Shown in pieces: positions 1-8,953 of a DNA stretch of 64,000 bases (position 1 is its first letter; each line of letters opens with the position of its first letter). A program made the position numbers and the translations under genes. The DNA comes from Methylocystis parvus OBBP (GTDB lineage Bacteria; Pseudomonadota; Alphaproteobacteria; Rhizobiales; Beijerinckiaceae): NCBI RefSeq assembly GCF_027571405.1, contig NZ_CP092968.1, forward strand, positions 3,308,001 to 3,372,000, read 5' to 3'. Below the pieces are notes generated by a model. It saw only the letters and a program-made list of their open reading frames with translations. It did no database searches and was not told the DNA's origin.

Positions 1-1187
1 TGGAGCGGCGCAACGCGCTCGCCGCATGGACGATCCTTCTCGGTATTGTCACCTTCTCCTTGAGCCTTGTCGGCACGTTTCTCGTGCGCTCGGGCGTTCT
101 TTCGAGCGTTCACGCCTTCGCGCAGGACCCGTCGCGCGGCGTCTTCATCCTTGCGCTCATCGCCACGGCGACGGGAGCGGCCTTGGCAATCTGGGCTTGG
201 CGGGCGCCGAGGCTCGAGAAGAGCGCGCCCTTCGCGCTCGTCAGTCGCGAAAGCAGCCTCGCGTTGAACAATGTCTTGCTCAGCACGGCGGCCTTCACCG
301 TCTTCCTCGGCACATTCTATCCGCTGGTCGTGGAGATGTTCGGCGCTGGGAAGATTTCGGTCGGGCCGCCTTATTTCGCGCGCACCTTCGCGCCGATCGG
401 CGCCATCCTCGTCGCGGCGGCGGCTTTCGGGCCCGCGCTCAGCTGGAAGCGGGATACGATGCGCGGCGCTTTTGCGCGGCTGCGTCCCGCCGCTCTCGCA
501 GGGATGGTTGCGCTCGCCGCGGTCACGATCTTCAGTCGAGACCTCGTTGCAGCTTTGCTCCTTGCCCTCGCGGCGTGGCTTGCGCTCGGCTCGCTCGTGG
601 TTCTCGCGCGCCGCGTCCGCCTCTTCGAGGCGTCTTTGCTCACCTCTCTTCGTCTCGCGCGCACGACGCCGCAGGCTTTCTACGGATTGGTCGTCGCGCA
701 TGCGGGCGTCGGCGTCATGCTCGCGGGCATGACCGGCGCGGCCTTCTGGTCGAGCGAGAAAACGGAGCGGCTTTACCCAGGCGATGCGCTCCGTTCAGGG
801 CAAGTCGAATTGCGCCTCGATTCTGTCGGCGACGTCGAGGGGCCGAACTATCAGGCGGAGCAGGCGCGCTTTACGCTGAAACGGGACGGCGCCTTCGTCG
901 CGCGTCTCGTCAGCGAGAGGCGCTATTTTCCGATGCGCGATCAGACGACGACGGCGGCCGGCATCCATACGAATCTCGTCGAGAACCTCTATGTCGCGCT
1001 GGGCGAAGCCGGCGATGGCGGCGGATGGGCGGTGCGTTTCTATCGGCATCCTTTCGTTCCGCTGGTCTGGATCGGCGGACTGATCATGGCGCTGGGCGGC
1101 TTCGTTTCGCTCGGCGACAAGAGACTGCGCATCGGCGCGCCGCAACGCGCGCGCGTTTGTCCAGTCGGAGCGGAGCAATGGTCGTGA
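1..1187 (+). CDS. ccmF: Cytochrome c-type biogenesis protein CcmF, C-terminal part (cut by window edge)
   Basis: This is the haem lyase subunit that attaches haem to apocytochrome c at the periplasmic face of the inner membrane. The reading frame is already open at base 3 and starts with residues ERRNALAAWTILLG, followed by the CcmF-type segment SLVGTFLVRSGVLSSVHAFA. Further membrane segments follow, including one near the C-terminus at about 1060-1110. Only about 394 of the usual 650 or so residues are present, and the WWD haem-handling domain lies before the window. The last 10 bases overlap ccmH, as expected for a translationally coupled ccm operon. Identity is clear from sequence style and gene order. 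Confidence 0.93.
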   Translation, partial: ERRNALAAWTILLGIVTFSLSLVGTFLVRSGVLSSVHAFAQDPSRGVFILALIATATGAALAIWAWRAPRLEKSAPFALVSRESSLALNNVLLSTAAFTVFLGTFYPLVVEMFGAGKISVGPPYFARTFAPIGAILVAAAAFGPALSWKRDTMRGAFARLRPAALAGMVALAAVTIFSRDLVAALLLALAAWLALGSLVVLARRVRLFEASLLTSLRLARTTPQAFYGLVVAHAGVGVMLAGMTGAAFWSSEKTERLYPGDALRSGQVELRLDSVGDVEGPNYQAEQARFTLKRDGAFVARLVSERRYFPMRDQTTTAAGIHTNLVENLYVALGEAGDGGGWAVRFYRHPFVPLVWIGGLIMALGGFVSLGDKRLRIGAPQRARVCPVGAEQWS

Positions 1188-1639
1188 GGCGCGTCTTTCT
1201 CGCGATGTTTCTTTTCGTTTCGGCGCCAGCCCTGGCGGCGCAGCCAGATGAGTCCCTCGCCGACGCGTCGCTCGAGGCGCGCGCCATGGCATTAGGGCGC
1301 GAATTGAGATGCGTCGTCTGCCAGAATCAGAGCATCGAAGATTCAAATGCGTCTCTCGCCCATGACCTGCGCGTGCTGCTGCGCGAGAGGCTGTCGGGCG
1401 GCGACAGTAATGAGGCGGCGATCGCCTACATATCCGCGCGCTACGGCGATTTCGTGCTGCTGAAACCGCCGCTGAAAGCGATGACCGCGCTGCTATGGGC
1501 GGGACCCGCGCTCTTTCTATTCGGCGCGCTCGCCTTGTTCCTGCGCTTCACCCGGCGCGGCGCGGTCGGGCCAGCGCCTTTGACCGCCGACGAGAAAGCA
1601 AAACTGGCGGCCTTCTTCGATGAGCGAGAACGCGCATGA
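1178..1639 (+). CDS. ccmH: Cytochrome c-type biogenesis protein CcmH (CycL)
   Basis: This is a membrane-anchored thiol oxidoreductase that keeps the CXXCH cysteines of apocytochrome c reduced for haem ligation. The 153-residue protein has an N-terminal signal segment (FLAMFLFVSAPALAA) and the diagnostic family motif LRCVVCQNQ near residue 45, which contains the redox CXXC pair. One transmembrane helix follows near residue 110 and a short cytoplasmic tail after it. The ATG at 1178 was chosen because it overlaps the ccmF stop and gives a proper signal peptide. Its own stop overlaps the ccmI start (ATGA), so ccmF-ccmH-ccmI form one operon. Confidence 0.95.
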   Translation: MVVRRVFLAMFLFVSAPALAAQPDESLADASLEARAMALGRELRCVVCQNQSIEDSNASLAHDLRVLLRERLSGGDSNEAAIAYISARYGDFVLLKPPLKAMTALLWAGPALFLFGALALFLRFTRRGAVGPAPLTADEKAKLAAFFDERERA

Positions 1640-2697
1640 TCCTTTGGCTTGTCCTGACCGCGATGACGTCGATCGCGGCCGTCTTTGTCGCCGCGCCCTT
1701 TCTTCGCGATTGGGAGACGCAAGCGCCGCCTCGCGAACGAGACGTCTTTCTGGACCAGCTTCGAGAGATCGAATTGGAGCGTTCGCGCGGAGATATCGAC
1801 GCCTCCAGCGCGGAGGCCGCCGCCAATGAAGTGCGCCGGCGACTTCTGGCTGCGCGCATCAATGACAGTCTCCCGCAGCTTTCCGCGAAAGAGCGCGCAT
1901 TCGCCGCGATCGGCGTCGCGGGGGTCGTCGCGCTCGGTTCCGTCGGTCTCTTCGCGCTCACCAGCGGACAGGCGCCGATGGCGCGCGACGAGCGTGAGAT
2001 TGCCGCCGTCCAAAGCGAGCCGCAAACGCCCTCGGTCGAGGAGATGGCGCGGCGTCTCGAGCGGCGTCTGAAAGACGATCCGGCCGATGTCGCCGGATGG
2101 CGCACGCTCGGCTGGGCGCGATTGCAGACGAACGCGTATAGAGACGCGGCGGCTGCCTACGCCAAGGCAATTGAATTGCAGCCAGACGCGGCGGACGCTT
2201 ACAGCGCGCGCGCGGAAGCGCTGATCAGAGCGTCGCAGGACAAAGTGAGCGAAGAGGCGCGATCCGCGCTCGACGCAGCCTTGGCGCGCGATCCCAAAGA
2301 TGCGCGCGCACGCTACTGGCTCGGCGTCGCCAGCATGCAGAAAGGCGACAGGAATGGCGCGCGAGACATTTGGCGCGATCTGTTGAGCGAGGGCGCCGAG
2401 GGCGATTTCGCGGCGGAGCTCAAACGGCGAATGTCGTCTCTTGACGGCGACGCCGCGTCGCAGCCGCGAAACGATGAATCCGCTATGATTCATTCGATGG
2501 TCGACGGGCTCGAACGGCGCCTTTCAGCTTCGCCAGCCGATGCGCAGGGCTGGATCCGCCTGATCAAGTCTCGAATGGTTCTGGGCGAGAGAGATAAGGC
2601 GCAAGATGCGCTGGAGCGCGCGCGTCGATCATTCGCAACTGACGCCGAGATCCGTCAACAGATCGAAGACGAGGCGAAAGAAGCGGGTCTTCGATAG
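1636..2697 (+). CDS. ccmI: Cytochrome c maturation protein CcmI (CycH), TPR apocytochrome chaperone
   Basis: CcmI binds apocytochrome c through a periplasmic TPR domain and hands it to CcmF/CcmH. The 353-residue protein begins with a membrane helix (WLVLTAMTSIAAVFVAAPFL) and has a cytoplasmic charged loop rich in leucine and arginine. A second helix lies around residues 95-115, followed by TPR-like repeats (ADVAGWRTLGWARLQTNAYRD and two later repeats to the C-terminus). This is the normal architecture and length for alphaproteobacterial CycH. The start overlaps the ccmH stop by four bases. No obvious transcription terminator follows. The next gene is on the other strand. Confidence 0.93.
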   Translation: MILWLVLTAMTSIAAVFVAAPFLRDWETQAPPRERDVFLDQLREIELERSRGDIDASSAEAAANEVRRRLLAARINDSLPQLSAKERAFAAIGVAGVVALGSVGLFALTSGQAPMARDEREIAAVQSEPQTPSVEEMARRLERRLKDDPADVAGWRTLGWARLQTNAYRDAAAAYAKAIELQPDAADAYSARAEALIRASQDKVSEEARSALDAALARDPKDARARYWLGVASMQKGDRNGARDIWRDLLSEGAEGDFAAELKRRMSSLDGDAASQPRNDESAMIHSMVDGLERRLSASPADAQGWIRLIKSRMVLGERDKAQDALERARRSFATDAEIRQQIEDEAKEAGLR

Positions 2698-2857
2698 CGT
2701 CCCCATCGCTCTTGCAGGACGACCATTCGACAAGCGTAAGACCCGTTTTCGAAGATGCGCGGTCGTGCGGCTCGATCATTACCGCTTCCACTAATCGGCG
2801 CGTAAGATGCAGAGCGGACCGCCGCGCGCTCGCCATGGCGAGTCTGTTCGCGAGGCT

Positions 2858-3283
2858 TCATTGCGCGGGGGCGATCGCGAGCGAGAGCTTCCTTGCGCGC
2901 GCCGCCGGCATCGGCGCGAAGTCGGATGTTTTGTGCGTCAGGCCAAGACGGCCGCGAAAAATCATGAAACCATTCGCGCCGGCATAAATATCGCCGACGC
3001 GCAGGGTCGGATCGTCCATGATGGCCACGGCGTCCAAACCCGTTCTTTCGCGCGGCAGGTTCGCACGCAATAGGAATTTCTGGATGGCGCGCGCAGCGAA
3101 GGCCTCATAGCCCATGCGTGCGCGCGCCACGCGTGCGGTCCATGTCCGCCCCGCCGGATCCACGCGCTCATTCGCGATCCCATAGGAGATCGCGAAGCCG
3201 CTTTCCTGCGCGCAGCTCGTCCAAGGCGACGCGACGACGGAAAATGCTGCGAGTGCGAAGCGAAAAGCGACAGCGTAGCGCAT
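2858..3283 (-). CDS. Hypothetical secreted protein
   Basis: The 141-residue protein begins with a plausible Sec signal peptide (residues about 1-25, ending CAQE). It continues as a small mixed alpha/beta domain with no motif that I recognise. The ATG at 3283 gives a complete signal peptide but has no clear Shine-Dalgarno sequence. It is followed on the same strand by nothing that would form an operon, and the upstream neighbour (3345-3650) is separated by about 60 bases. Codon use matches the rest of the genome, which supports a real gene. I cannot assign a function. Confidence 0.6.
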   Translation of the reverse strand: MRYAVAFRFALAAFSVVASPWTSCAQESGFAISYGIANERVDPAGRTWTARVARARMGYEAFAARAIQKFLLRANLPRERTGLDAVAIMDDPTLRVGDIYAGANGFMIFRGRLGLTHKTSDFAPMPAARARKLSLAIAPAQ

Positions 3284-3344
3284 GCACGGGAAACGCGGAC
3301 GCGCGGATATGGTTCCCCGACGCGCCCGCCGGCGATCCGCGCCT

Positions 3345-3650
3345 TTATTTCTCGCCGCTGCGCCAAAGCGCGCCGAACGCCATCCCGGCGAGAGCCGCGA
3401 TGATCAGCGCCGTCACGGGCTGGGCGCGCACGGACGTCTCGATCGTGGAGCGCCAGTCTTCCAGCGCCTCGCTCGCATTGTCGGCGGCCTGCTGTCCCTG
3501 TTCGCGCGCCGCCGCGTAGGTCTTGCCCGCCTGCTCCATGCCTTGTTCAACCATGCGCCCGGCCTGATTGGCGGCGGCGGAGGCCTGTTCCGCAACGACA
3601 GCGCCGATATTCGCCGCCTCGCGTTCGCGATTTCGCTTGAAGAGCTGCAT
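3345..3650 (-). CDS. Small YqjD/ElaB-like membrane-anchored protein (paralogue of 60407-60727)
   Basis: A 101-residue protein with a helical, glutamine/alanine-rich N-terminal two thirds and a C-terminal glycine-rich membrane segment (ALIIAALAGMAFGALW). This is the layout of the YqjD/ElaB (DUF883) proteins, which anchor in the inner membrane by the C-terminus and can bind ribosomes. I infer the relationship from layout, not from a decisive motif. The stretch around RSTIETSVRAQPVTAL closely resembles the protein at 60407-60727 (RTAVETSARSQPGTTV), so the two are paralogues. The start at 3650 has a GAGGAAG Shine-Dalgarno sequence. Longer in-frame starts upstream lack one. Confidence 0.7.
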   Translation of the reverse strand: MQLFKRNREREAANIGAVVAEQASAAANQAGRMVEQGMEQAGKTYAAAREQGQQAADNASEALEDWRSTIETSVRAQPVTALIIAALAGMAFGALWRSGEK

Positions 3651-3851
3651 CTTCGCTTCCTCGGTACGTATCGTCTCCGCGACGTGTCGCGTAGGCGAAC
3701 AACCAGAGGCGACCGGGGGTTGTTCCTGATCGACGGTCACAAAAAGGCGGCGGCGCTTGCGCATGCCGGTTGCGGCGGCGACCTCGCCGGCCACGCTGTC
3801 AACGGCCCTGAGCGACGCGTTCGCGCGCTTCCTCATGAAAAGCGAACGCGC

Positions 3852-4643
3852 TCATTCCGAAAGCTGGAGCGGCCTGTCTCTCATGGCGATGATCGGATCC
3901 GGGTCGACGGTGACGCCGCCGCGGAACGGATTGTCGAGCGCCGCGATGAGGAAAACGACGGCGCCGAGAAATACCGCCGTCGTCACGCCGAGCAGCAAAT
4001 GGACATGCGCCTCCATGTCGAAAAGACACATGAGAAGCATGTAGAGAAACGCCCCGAGATAAACGACGGACCATAAGGGCGCTGGAATTCCCGCGCTCTC
4101 CGCTGAAAGCAAAAGCCGGCGCTGCTCGATCATCACATTCACCTGCCGAAATGTTTCAGCATAGACGACGTCTTCGGTCTTGTTGGAAGGCTGGAAGTTC
4201 AGAAGCCTCGACATCATGCGGCGCAGAGTCGGCGACGAACCCGTGGCCGTCGGCGCATAAGGGTCCTTCGGCCAGTGCGTCTCCACCGCCTCGACGGCGT
4301 AATCATGCAGATCCTGTTGCAGCTCTTCGCGCAGCGGCATGGGAAAGCCGTTGAGGTCGTGATAGAGCGTCGCGAAAACGAGCGCTTTCTTCGAAACCGC
4401 ATCTTTGGCCGCGCTGAAATCCTGATAGGCTTCGACGGCGAGCAGGCCGAGCAGAATGCCGTAAAGCGCCGCGAAACTCTGCAGCGAGAAGCCGATCATG
4501 TCATTGGCGTTGCGCCGTTCGTGGATCCAGCGCTTCGAATAGGGACGGCAGACGAAAATGCCCAAAACCGTCAGTAAGACAAAACCGCCGCAGAACAGCA
4601 TCGCCATTTGTCCGGTAGAGAATCCCTTCAGGAAATCAGACAC
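3852..4643 (-). CDS. DUF4239 family membrane protein
   Basis: The 263-residue protein has two hydrophobic helices at the N-terminus (about 10-32 and 50-72), a long cytoplasmic or periplasmic middle region, and two more helices near residues 190-240. The segment DMIGFSLQSFAALYGILLGLLAVEAYQDF is typical of DUF4239, a bestrophin-like membrane family of unknown role. The region after the first helix pair contains the usual run of conserved charged residues. It stands alone on the minus strand. Function is not known for the family, although a channel-like role has been suggested because of the resemblance to bestrophins. Confidence 0.8.
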   Translation of the reverse strand: MSDFLKGFSTGQMAMLFCGGFVLLTVLGIFVCRPYSKRWIHERRNANDMIGFSLQSFAALYGILLGLLAVEAYQDFSAAKDAVSKKALVFATLYHDLNGFPMPLREELQQDLHDYAVEAVETHWPKDPYAPTATGSSPTLRRMMSRLLNFQPSNKTEDVVYAETFRQVNVMIEQRRLLLSAESAGIPAPLWSVVYLGAFLYMLLMCLFDMEAHVHLLLGVTTAVFLGAVVFLIAALDNPFRGGVTVDPDPIIAMRDRPLQLSE

Positions 4644-4847
4644 TGCGCATCTCCTTTTCGGGCATTAGGCGGCGCGGGCGCGACTTTGTCAAAGTCTTTG
4701 ACGTAGCGTCGAAATTTACGCTTTCTTCACCAAGCGCGGCTCGACGGAAACGTCGGGATTGCGGCAGACCGAAAGCCCTAGCCCCATCGCGAGCCGCGTC
4801 GTCGCGCGCACCCGGATGCGGATATGCGTCGATCGCACATTCAACCG

Positions 4848-5054
4848 TCAGCGTCTCATGAACCAGAAGATTGCGCTCAGAAGGACGCTCAGCAGCAGGG
4901 AGCTTGCGAGCGGAATATAAACTTTGAGGTCGCCGCGCTCATAGACGATGTCGCCGGGCAGGCGCCCGGGCGCAATGCCCAGGCGCTCCGCGACAAGCCA
5001 GAGCAGTCCGAGGCCGATGAGCGCGCCGCCGGCCAGAATCAATAATTTGGGCAT
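4848..5054 (-). CDS. DUF2905 family small membrane protein
   Basis: A 68-residue protein made of two transmembrane helices joined by the DUF2905 signature LGRLPGDIVYERGD-type loop (here IAPGRLPGDIVYERGDLKVYIP). The ATG at 5054 gives MPKLLIL as N-terminus, as is usual in the family. A longer in-frame start at 5105 would add 17 charged residues ahead of the first helix and is less likely. The family has no known function. Confidence 0.82.
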   Translation of the reverse strand: MPKLLILAGGALIGLGLLWLVAERLGIAPGRLPGDIVYERGDLKVYIPLASSLLLSVLLSAIFWFMRR

Positions 5055-5367
5055 TTTCGACGCGCCTTTCGCTCCCCGCGCGGATGACGTTGCGCGCGGT
5101 GACATATTGTCGCGAAGCGGCGATTTGCGAAGACCCCCGCTTGCAAAGAAACCGCCACGAAGTTACCTCGCCCCTCAGGTTTCGAGCGGCGAAAGTCGGC
5201 CCGCGGGTGCGACGAAATCGCCCAGTCGAATGAAGGCGCAATGGCGCGCCTTTCGCAAGGGCCTGTCGAGACGCAGAAGCCCTGAACCTGATGACGAATG
5301 TCTCTCTCAGATCGCGTGGCGGCGAAGCCCGGCGCCTGTTTGTGCGCCTGTTTTTGGAAGGTGTCGA
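5055..5367. other. Intergenic region without a recognisable gene
   Basis: No reading frame here has recognisable content. The stretch holds the upstream region of the minus-strand DUF2905 gene at 4848-5054 and possibly a leader for the tiny candidate gene at 5368. No strong hairpin with a T-run was seen. Confidence 0.5.
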
Positions 5368-5481
5368 ATGATGATGAGGCCGGATCATATTTGGATGGCG
5401 ATGACGATGGTGAAGCACGGCACGCTCGCGGGCGCGTTCATCTTCGCATTCAAACTCCTGCGTTTCGCCTTGACGCTTTGA
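5368..5481 (+). CDS. Candidate 37-residue membrane miniprotein
   Basis: A short ATG reading frame preceded by GGAAGG seven bases upstream. It encodes a methionine-rich N-terminus (MMMRPDHIWMAMTM) followed by a short hydrophobic helix (LAGAFIFAFKLLRFALTL). The frame is also open upstream without recognisable content, so coding is supported only by the ribosome binding site and hydrophobic pattern. It could equally be chance. Confidence 0.25.
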   Translation: MMMRPDHIWMAMTMVKHGTLAGAFIFAFKLLRFALTL

Positions 5482-5590
5482 CGGGCCCGGCCCCGCGCAT
5501 CGCCGCGCCGGGCCGTTAAATTGCATGATCCGCTCTTGACCTCTGCGCGCTTACCCATGACAGCTACCGGCCAGATCAGGGGAGCGCGAA

Positions 5591-6274
5591 ATGGCGGCGA
5601 TCGATGGACCGAGAGTAACGGCTAAATCCGGCAAAGCCCGGCAACTTGTTGTTTTCCTCCATGGTTTTGGCGCAGACGGCGCCGATCTCATCGAGATCGG
5701 GCGCCAGTGGCGCAGCTTCCTGCCCGACGCCGATTTCGTCGCGCCCCATGCGCCCGAGCGCTGCGCCATGTCGCCCATGGGGCGGCAATGGTTCCCCCTC
5801 ACCATGCGCGATCCGGACGAGCGCTGGCGCGGCGTGATCGCCGCCCGCCCGACGCTCGACGCCTTTCTCGATGAGGAGCTCGAAAAGCGCGGCATGGATG
5901 AGCGCTCGCTGGCTCTGGTCGGCTTCAGCCAGGGCACGATGATGGCGCTTCACGCCGGGCTGCGCCGGCGCGTCGCGCCCCGGGCCATTCTCGGCTATTC
6001 CGGCATTCTGGTGCTCGGCCCCGCCCAGCCGGGCGCCGAGCGGCCCGCCCAGAACCCGCCGCCCAATGTCCTGCTCGTCCATGGCGAGGAGGACGAGCTC
6101 ATTCCAATCGATGCGATGATGCTTTCCGCCAATTCGCTGGCGGATATGAATGTGCCGGCGCAATGGCACATGTCGGCCGGACTGGGTCACGGGATCGACA
6201 ATGCCGGGCTCATCCACGGCGCGCTGTTTCTGGCGCAGTCTTTCGGAGTGAAGGTCGAGTTCGGCCGGCGGTGA
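5591..6274 (+). CDS. Alpha/beta hydrolase of the phospholipase/carboxylesterase (YpfH) family
   Basis: A cytoplasmic serine esterase of 227 residues. The oxyanion loop HGFGADG lies at about residue 24, the nucleophile elbow GFSQG (Ser about 117) is followed by the conserved TMMAL helix, the acid lies in VHGEEDELIP and the catalytic histidine in SAGLGHGI. Length and motif order match the carboxylesterase/thioesterase family. The ATG is preceded by GGGGAGCG. It is monocistronic and convergent with the DUF2267 gene. The natural substrate cannot be read from sequence. Short-chain acyl esters or phospholipid-derived esters are typical. Confidence 0.88.
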   Translation: MAAIDGPRVTAKSGKARQLVVFLHGFGADGADLIEIGRQWRSFLPDADFVAPHAPERCAMSPMGRQWFPLTMRDPDERWRGVIAARPTLDAFLDEELEKRGMDERSLALVGFSQGTMMALHAGLRRRVAPRAILGYSGILVLGPAQPGAERPAQNPPPNVLLVHGEEDELIPIDAMMLSANSLADMNVPAQWHMSAGLGHGIDNAGLIHGALFLAQSFGVKVEFGRR

Positions 6275-6427
6275 GGTTGGGTGACGGCGAAGGGTCCTGC
6301 GGAATTTCTACCTTTTGCAAGGCATGCAGGGCTATCATCAGCTCGCCGTCGTGAAAGCCGAATAGCACACGCTTCCCGCTCGCCGTGAAGCGACGAGCGG
6401 AATTCCCCCTTATTTTGTCGGTTCGAT

Positions 6428-6847
6428 TCAAACGCGCCAAAACTCGACGGCCTCTTTGGGAAGGACGGAAAGAACGCGATCCAAATCGGCTTCGTTCAGA
6501 TTCCTGCGCAGCGCCGTCGCAACATCTCTTATTGCAGTGTCGGGTGAAAAATTGTGGTCACGCCGAAGCGACTGGACCTCTGCGGTCATCAGTTCACGTC
6601 TCTCAAATGGACGTTTCGGTTCGCGGATATCCCAGTCGAAAACAAAGATCGCTCGCAGCACAGGCGGCAGGACATCAGCGAATCTCAAGGCGTCGCCAAC
6701 ATCGAGACGACGACGGAAGACTTGAAGGACGCCTTGCGTCATCGTGTAGACCTGATTGCGGGTTGTGAGCCCGGATACGTCGATCGCATCGCGAAGAAAT
6801 TGTTCGAACTCTTCTGAAGCGTGCTGGTAATCCATAGGTATCGGCAT
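6428..6847 (-). CDS. DUF2267 domain protein
   Basis: The 139-residue all-helical protein has the DUF2267 pattern: an N-terminal helix pair (EEFEQFLRDAIDVSGL), the phrase RRRLDVGDALRFADVLPPVLRAIFV, and a second similar helical repeat ending LPKEAVEFW. The family is common in soil and stress-related gene clusters, but its biochemical role is unknown. The ATG at 6847 has AGGGA eight bases upstream. The ATG at 6835 has none, so the longer form is preferred. Confidence 0.8.
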   Translation of the reverse strand: MPIPMDYQHASEEFEQFLRDAIDVSGLTTRNQVYTMTQGVLQVFRRRLDVGDALRFADVLPPVLRAIFVFDWDIREPKRPFERRELMTAEVQSLRRDHNFSPDTAIRDVATALRRNLNEADLDRVLSVLPKEAVEFWRV

Positions 6848-6892
6848 TAAGGTTTCCCTGAAATTCTTGAATCATGCGCTCCCTTTTCCTGC

Positions 6893-7639
6893 TTACGCCG
6901 GCTCGGCGCCTTCCGGCTCCAGCACGGGCTCGAGCACCGGCTCCACGAGCGCCGGAATGCGCCGCGCCGCCCGGCGCAGCACCGGGCGGTAGAGCTGCTT
7001 TGTCGCCTCCACGACATGCACGCCGCCGCCGGGCAGCGAGAAACGGCCGGCGATCCGCTCGAAGGCGGGGGCGGAGCGCAGCAGCGTCACGCGCTGGAAG
7101 GGCGGCACATAAAGCGCCTCGCCCCAGAAAACGGGCAGGAACTGCGCCTCCTGCAACAGAGTCTGCAACTGGCCGCGCGAATAGGGGTGGCCGTGGCCGA
7201 ACGGCGTCGTGTCGACCCGCGCCCAGAGTCCCGTGCGGCTCGGCGCGACGATCACGACCCGGCCGCCCGGCGCGAGAATCCGCCAGACCTCGTCCAGAAG
7301 GTCCTGCGGATGCTCCTCGACCTCCAAAGCGTGCACGAGCAGGATGCGGTCGATGCTCTGATCGTGCAGCGGCGTCATCGAGGCTTCGACCAGCGCCGTC
7401 GCGGACTTGCCGTCGAGCGGCCAATGGACGACGCCCTGCGTCGCCGGCATGAAGGCGAGAACGCGCTGCGCCTTTTCGCGGAAGCCGTCGAGATAGGGCG
7501 TCGGGTAGCCCAGGCCCAGCACCCTCAGCCCGGCATGGTCCTCCCAGCGGGAGCGGACCATGCGGCCCACCACGCGGCGGGCCACCTCGCCCAGCGCCGT
7601 TTCGTAAAAGGCCCGCAATTCCACGACATCGAGCGCCAT
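6893..7639 (-). CDS. Class I SAM-dependent methyltransferase
   Basis: The 248-residue protein has a Rossmann-type methyltransferase fold. The SAM-binding strand is degenerate (LRVLGLGYPTPYLD). The later signature IDRILLVHALEVEEHPQDLLDEVWRILAPGGRVVIV is the typical post-I and motif IV region of the Methyltransf_11 type. It lies divergently from gloB (101 bases between starts), a pairing that I recall from other Rhizobiales, which suggests a shared promoter region. The substrate is unknown. The C-terminus is a proline/glutamate-rich tail of about 25 residues. Confidence 0.85.
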   Translation of the reverse strand: MALDVVELRAFYETALGEVARRVVGRMVRSRWEDHAGLRVLGLGYPTPYLDGFREKAQRVLAFMPATQGVVHWPLDGKSATALVEASMTPLHDQSIDRILLVHALEVEEHPQDLLDEVWRILAPGGRVVIVAPSRTGLWARVDTTPFGHGHPYSRGQLQTLLQEAQFLPVFWGEALYVPPFQRVTLLRSAPAFERIAGRFSLPGGGVHVVEATKQLYRPVLRRAARRIPALVEPVLEPVLEPEGAEPA

Positions 7640-7739
7640 GGCTGGATCATCCCCTTATTCGGGCGGCGACGCAATATGAGGTCTGGTCGCATTTTTGCGT
7701 GATGCCGGTATGATGCTCCGCATACAGCCGGAGAGACAT

Positions 7740-8513
7740 ATGCCTATCGACGTCGCCCAGTTCATTTGCCTCAGCGACAATTTCGGCCTGCTGATCCACG
7801 ACCGCGAGACCGGCGCGACCGCCAGCGTCGACGCGCCGGACGGGGCGGCGATCGCCGACGAGGCCGAGCGGCGCGGCTGGCCTCTGACCCACCTCCTCAT
7901 CACCCATCATCACCTCGACCATATCGAGGGATGGGAGATCCTCAAAAGGCGCTTTCCGCAGATGAAGATCGTCGGCTCCGCCAAGGACGCCAACCGTCTG
8001 CCGCCGCTCGATCAGGCCGTTTCGGACGGCGACGAGGTGGCGCTCGGCGCCTCCCGGGCCAAGGTCATCGCCACGCCCGGCCATACGCTCGGCCATGTCG
8101 TCTACTGGTTTCCGGACGACGAGGCGGTGTTTGTCGGCGACACGCTTTTTTCGCTGGGCTGCGGCCGCGTCTTCGAGGGCACGATGGACGATATGCGGCT
8201 TTCGCTCGAGACGGTCGCCAGTCTGCCGCGCGAGACTCTCATATATTGCGGCCACGAATATACGCAGGCCAATGGCCGTTTCGCCGTCACCGTCGACCCG
8301 GAAAACGAGGTGTTGCGCGAAAGGCTGAAAGCGGTGGACGAATTGCGCGCCGCCGGCAAATTCACGCTGCCGACGACGATCGCGCTCGAAAACGCCACCA
8401 ATCCCTTCCTGCGCGTCGAGGACCCGCTGGTGAAAAGGGCCATGGGCATGGACGACGCCGATCCCTTCGCCGTCTTCGCGGAGATGCGCGAACGCAAGAA
8501 CCGCTTCGCCTGA
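7740..8513 (+). CDS. gloB: Hydroxyacylglutathione hydrolase (glyoxalase II)
   Basis: GloB hydrolyses S-lactoylglutathione to lactate and glutathione, the second step of methylglyoxal detoxification. The 257-residue protein has the binuclear metal motif THHHLDH near residue 58. Further metal ligands are in TPGHTLGH and GDTLFSLGCGR, the substrate-site histidine is in CGHEYT, and the C-terminal domain contains the conserved lysine/arginine region. The start at 7740 has GGAGAG six bases before it. A longer in-frame start at 7695 lacks one. Its stop shares one base with the next start, so the cupin gene is cotranslated. Confidence 0.93.
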   Translation: MPIDVAQFICLSDNFGLLIHDRETGATASVDAPDGAAIADEAERRGWPLTHLLITHHHLDHIEGWEILKRRFPQMKIVGSAKDANRLPPLDQAVSDGDEVALGASRAKVIATPGHTLGHVVYWFPDDEAVFVGDTLFSLGCGRVFEGTMDDMRLSLETVASLPRETLIYCGHEYTQANGRFAVTVDPENEVLRERLKAVDELRAAGKFTLPTTIALENATNPFLRVEDPLVKRAMGMDDADPFAVFAEMRERKNRFA

Positions 8514-8953
8514 TGCCGGGCGTCGATCGACTTTCGGCCGAAGAGGTCGCGCGTCTGCTCGATCTCGCGCCGCATCCCGAGGGCGGCTTCTACCGCGAGA
8601 CGTTCCGCGATCCGCGTCAGATCGACGGCCGTTCCGTCGGCACGGCCATCTATTATCTGCTCCCGGCGGGGCAGGTCTCGGCCTGGCACCGCGTCGATGC
8701 GGGGGAAATCTGGCACTGGCACGCCGGCGCGCCATTGGCGCTGTCCCTATGCGAGGATGGCGGGCGGGTGACGACTTTGCGCCTCGGGCCCGATCTCGCG
8801 GGCGGCGAACGGCCGCAGAGGATCGCGCCGGCGGGCGTCTGGCAGTCGGCGAGGAGCCTCGGCGCCTGGACGCTTGTCGGCTGCACCGTCGCTCCGGGCT
8901 TCGAATTCGCCCATTTCGAGCTCGCCCCGCCCGATTTCTCGCCGCCCGGCTGA
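8513..8953 (+). CDS. Cupin, DUF985 family
   Basis: The 146-residue protein is a small cupin. It has the DUF985 opening LDLAPHPEGGFYRETFR, then YYLLPAGQVSAWHRVDAGEIWHWHAG with the metal-site histidines, and ends in the conserved GCTVAPGFEFAHFEL. The start overlaps the gloB stop by one base (TGATG), so the two are coupled. The family is predicted to bind metal and perhaps sugar or nucleotide derivatives. No activity is established here. Confidence 0.88.
   Translation: MPGVDRLSAEEVARLLDLAPHPEGGFYRETFRDPRQIDGRSVGTAIYYLLPAGQVSAWHRVDAGEIWHWHAGAPLALSLCEDGGRVTTLRLGPDLAGGERPQRIAPAGVWQSARSLGAWTLVGCTVAPGFEFAHFELAPPDFSPPG

Noticed and set aside
26..1639. 537-codon frame across ccmF and ccmH
   Set aside because: Only its last 153 codons (ccmH, from 1178) are real. 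The first part is out of frame with ccmF.
4644..4847. Short minus-strand frame with a plausible peptide near 4720-4830
   Set aside because: No ATG with ribosome binding site and two other frames are also open. Not separable from chance.
6210..6440. Minus-strand frame with a phrase like a RelE/HigB-type toxin (FHDGELMIALHAL)
   Set aside because: It overlaps both the esterase end and the DUF2267 end, has only a TTG start and matches too weakly to call.
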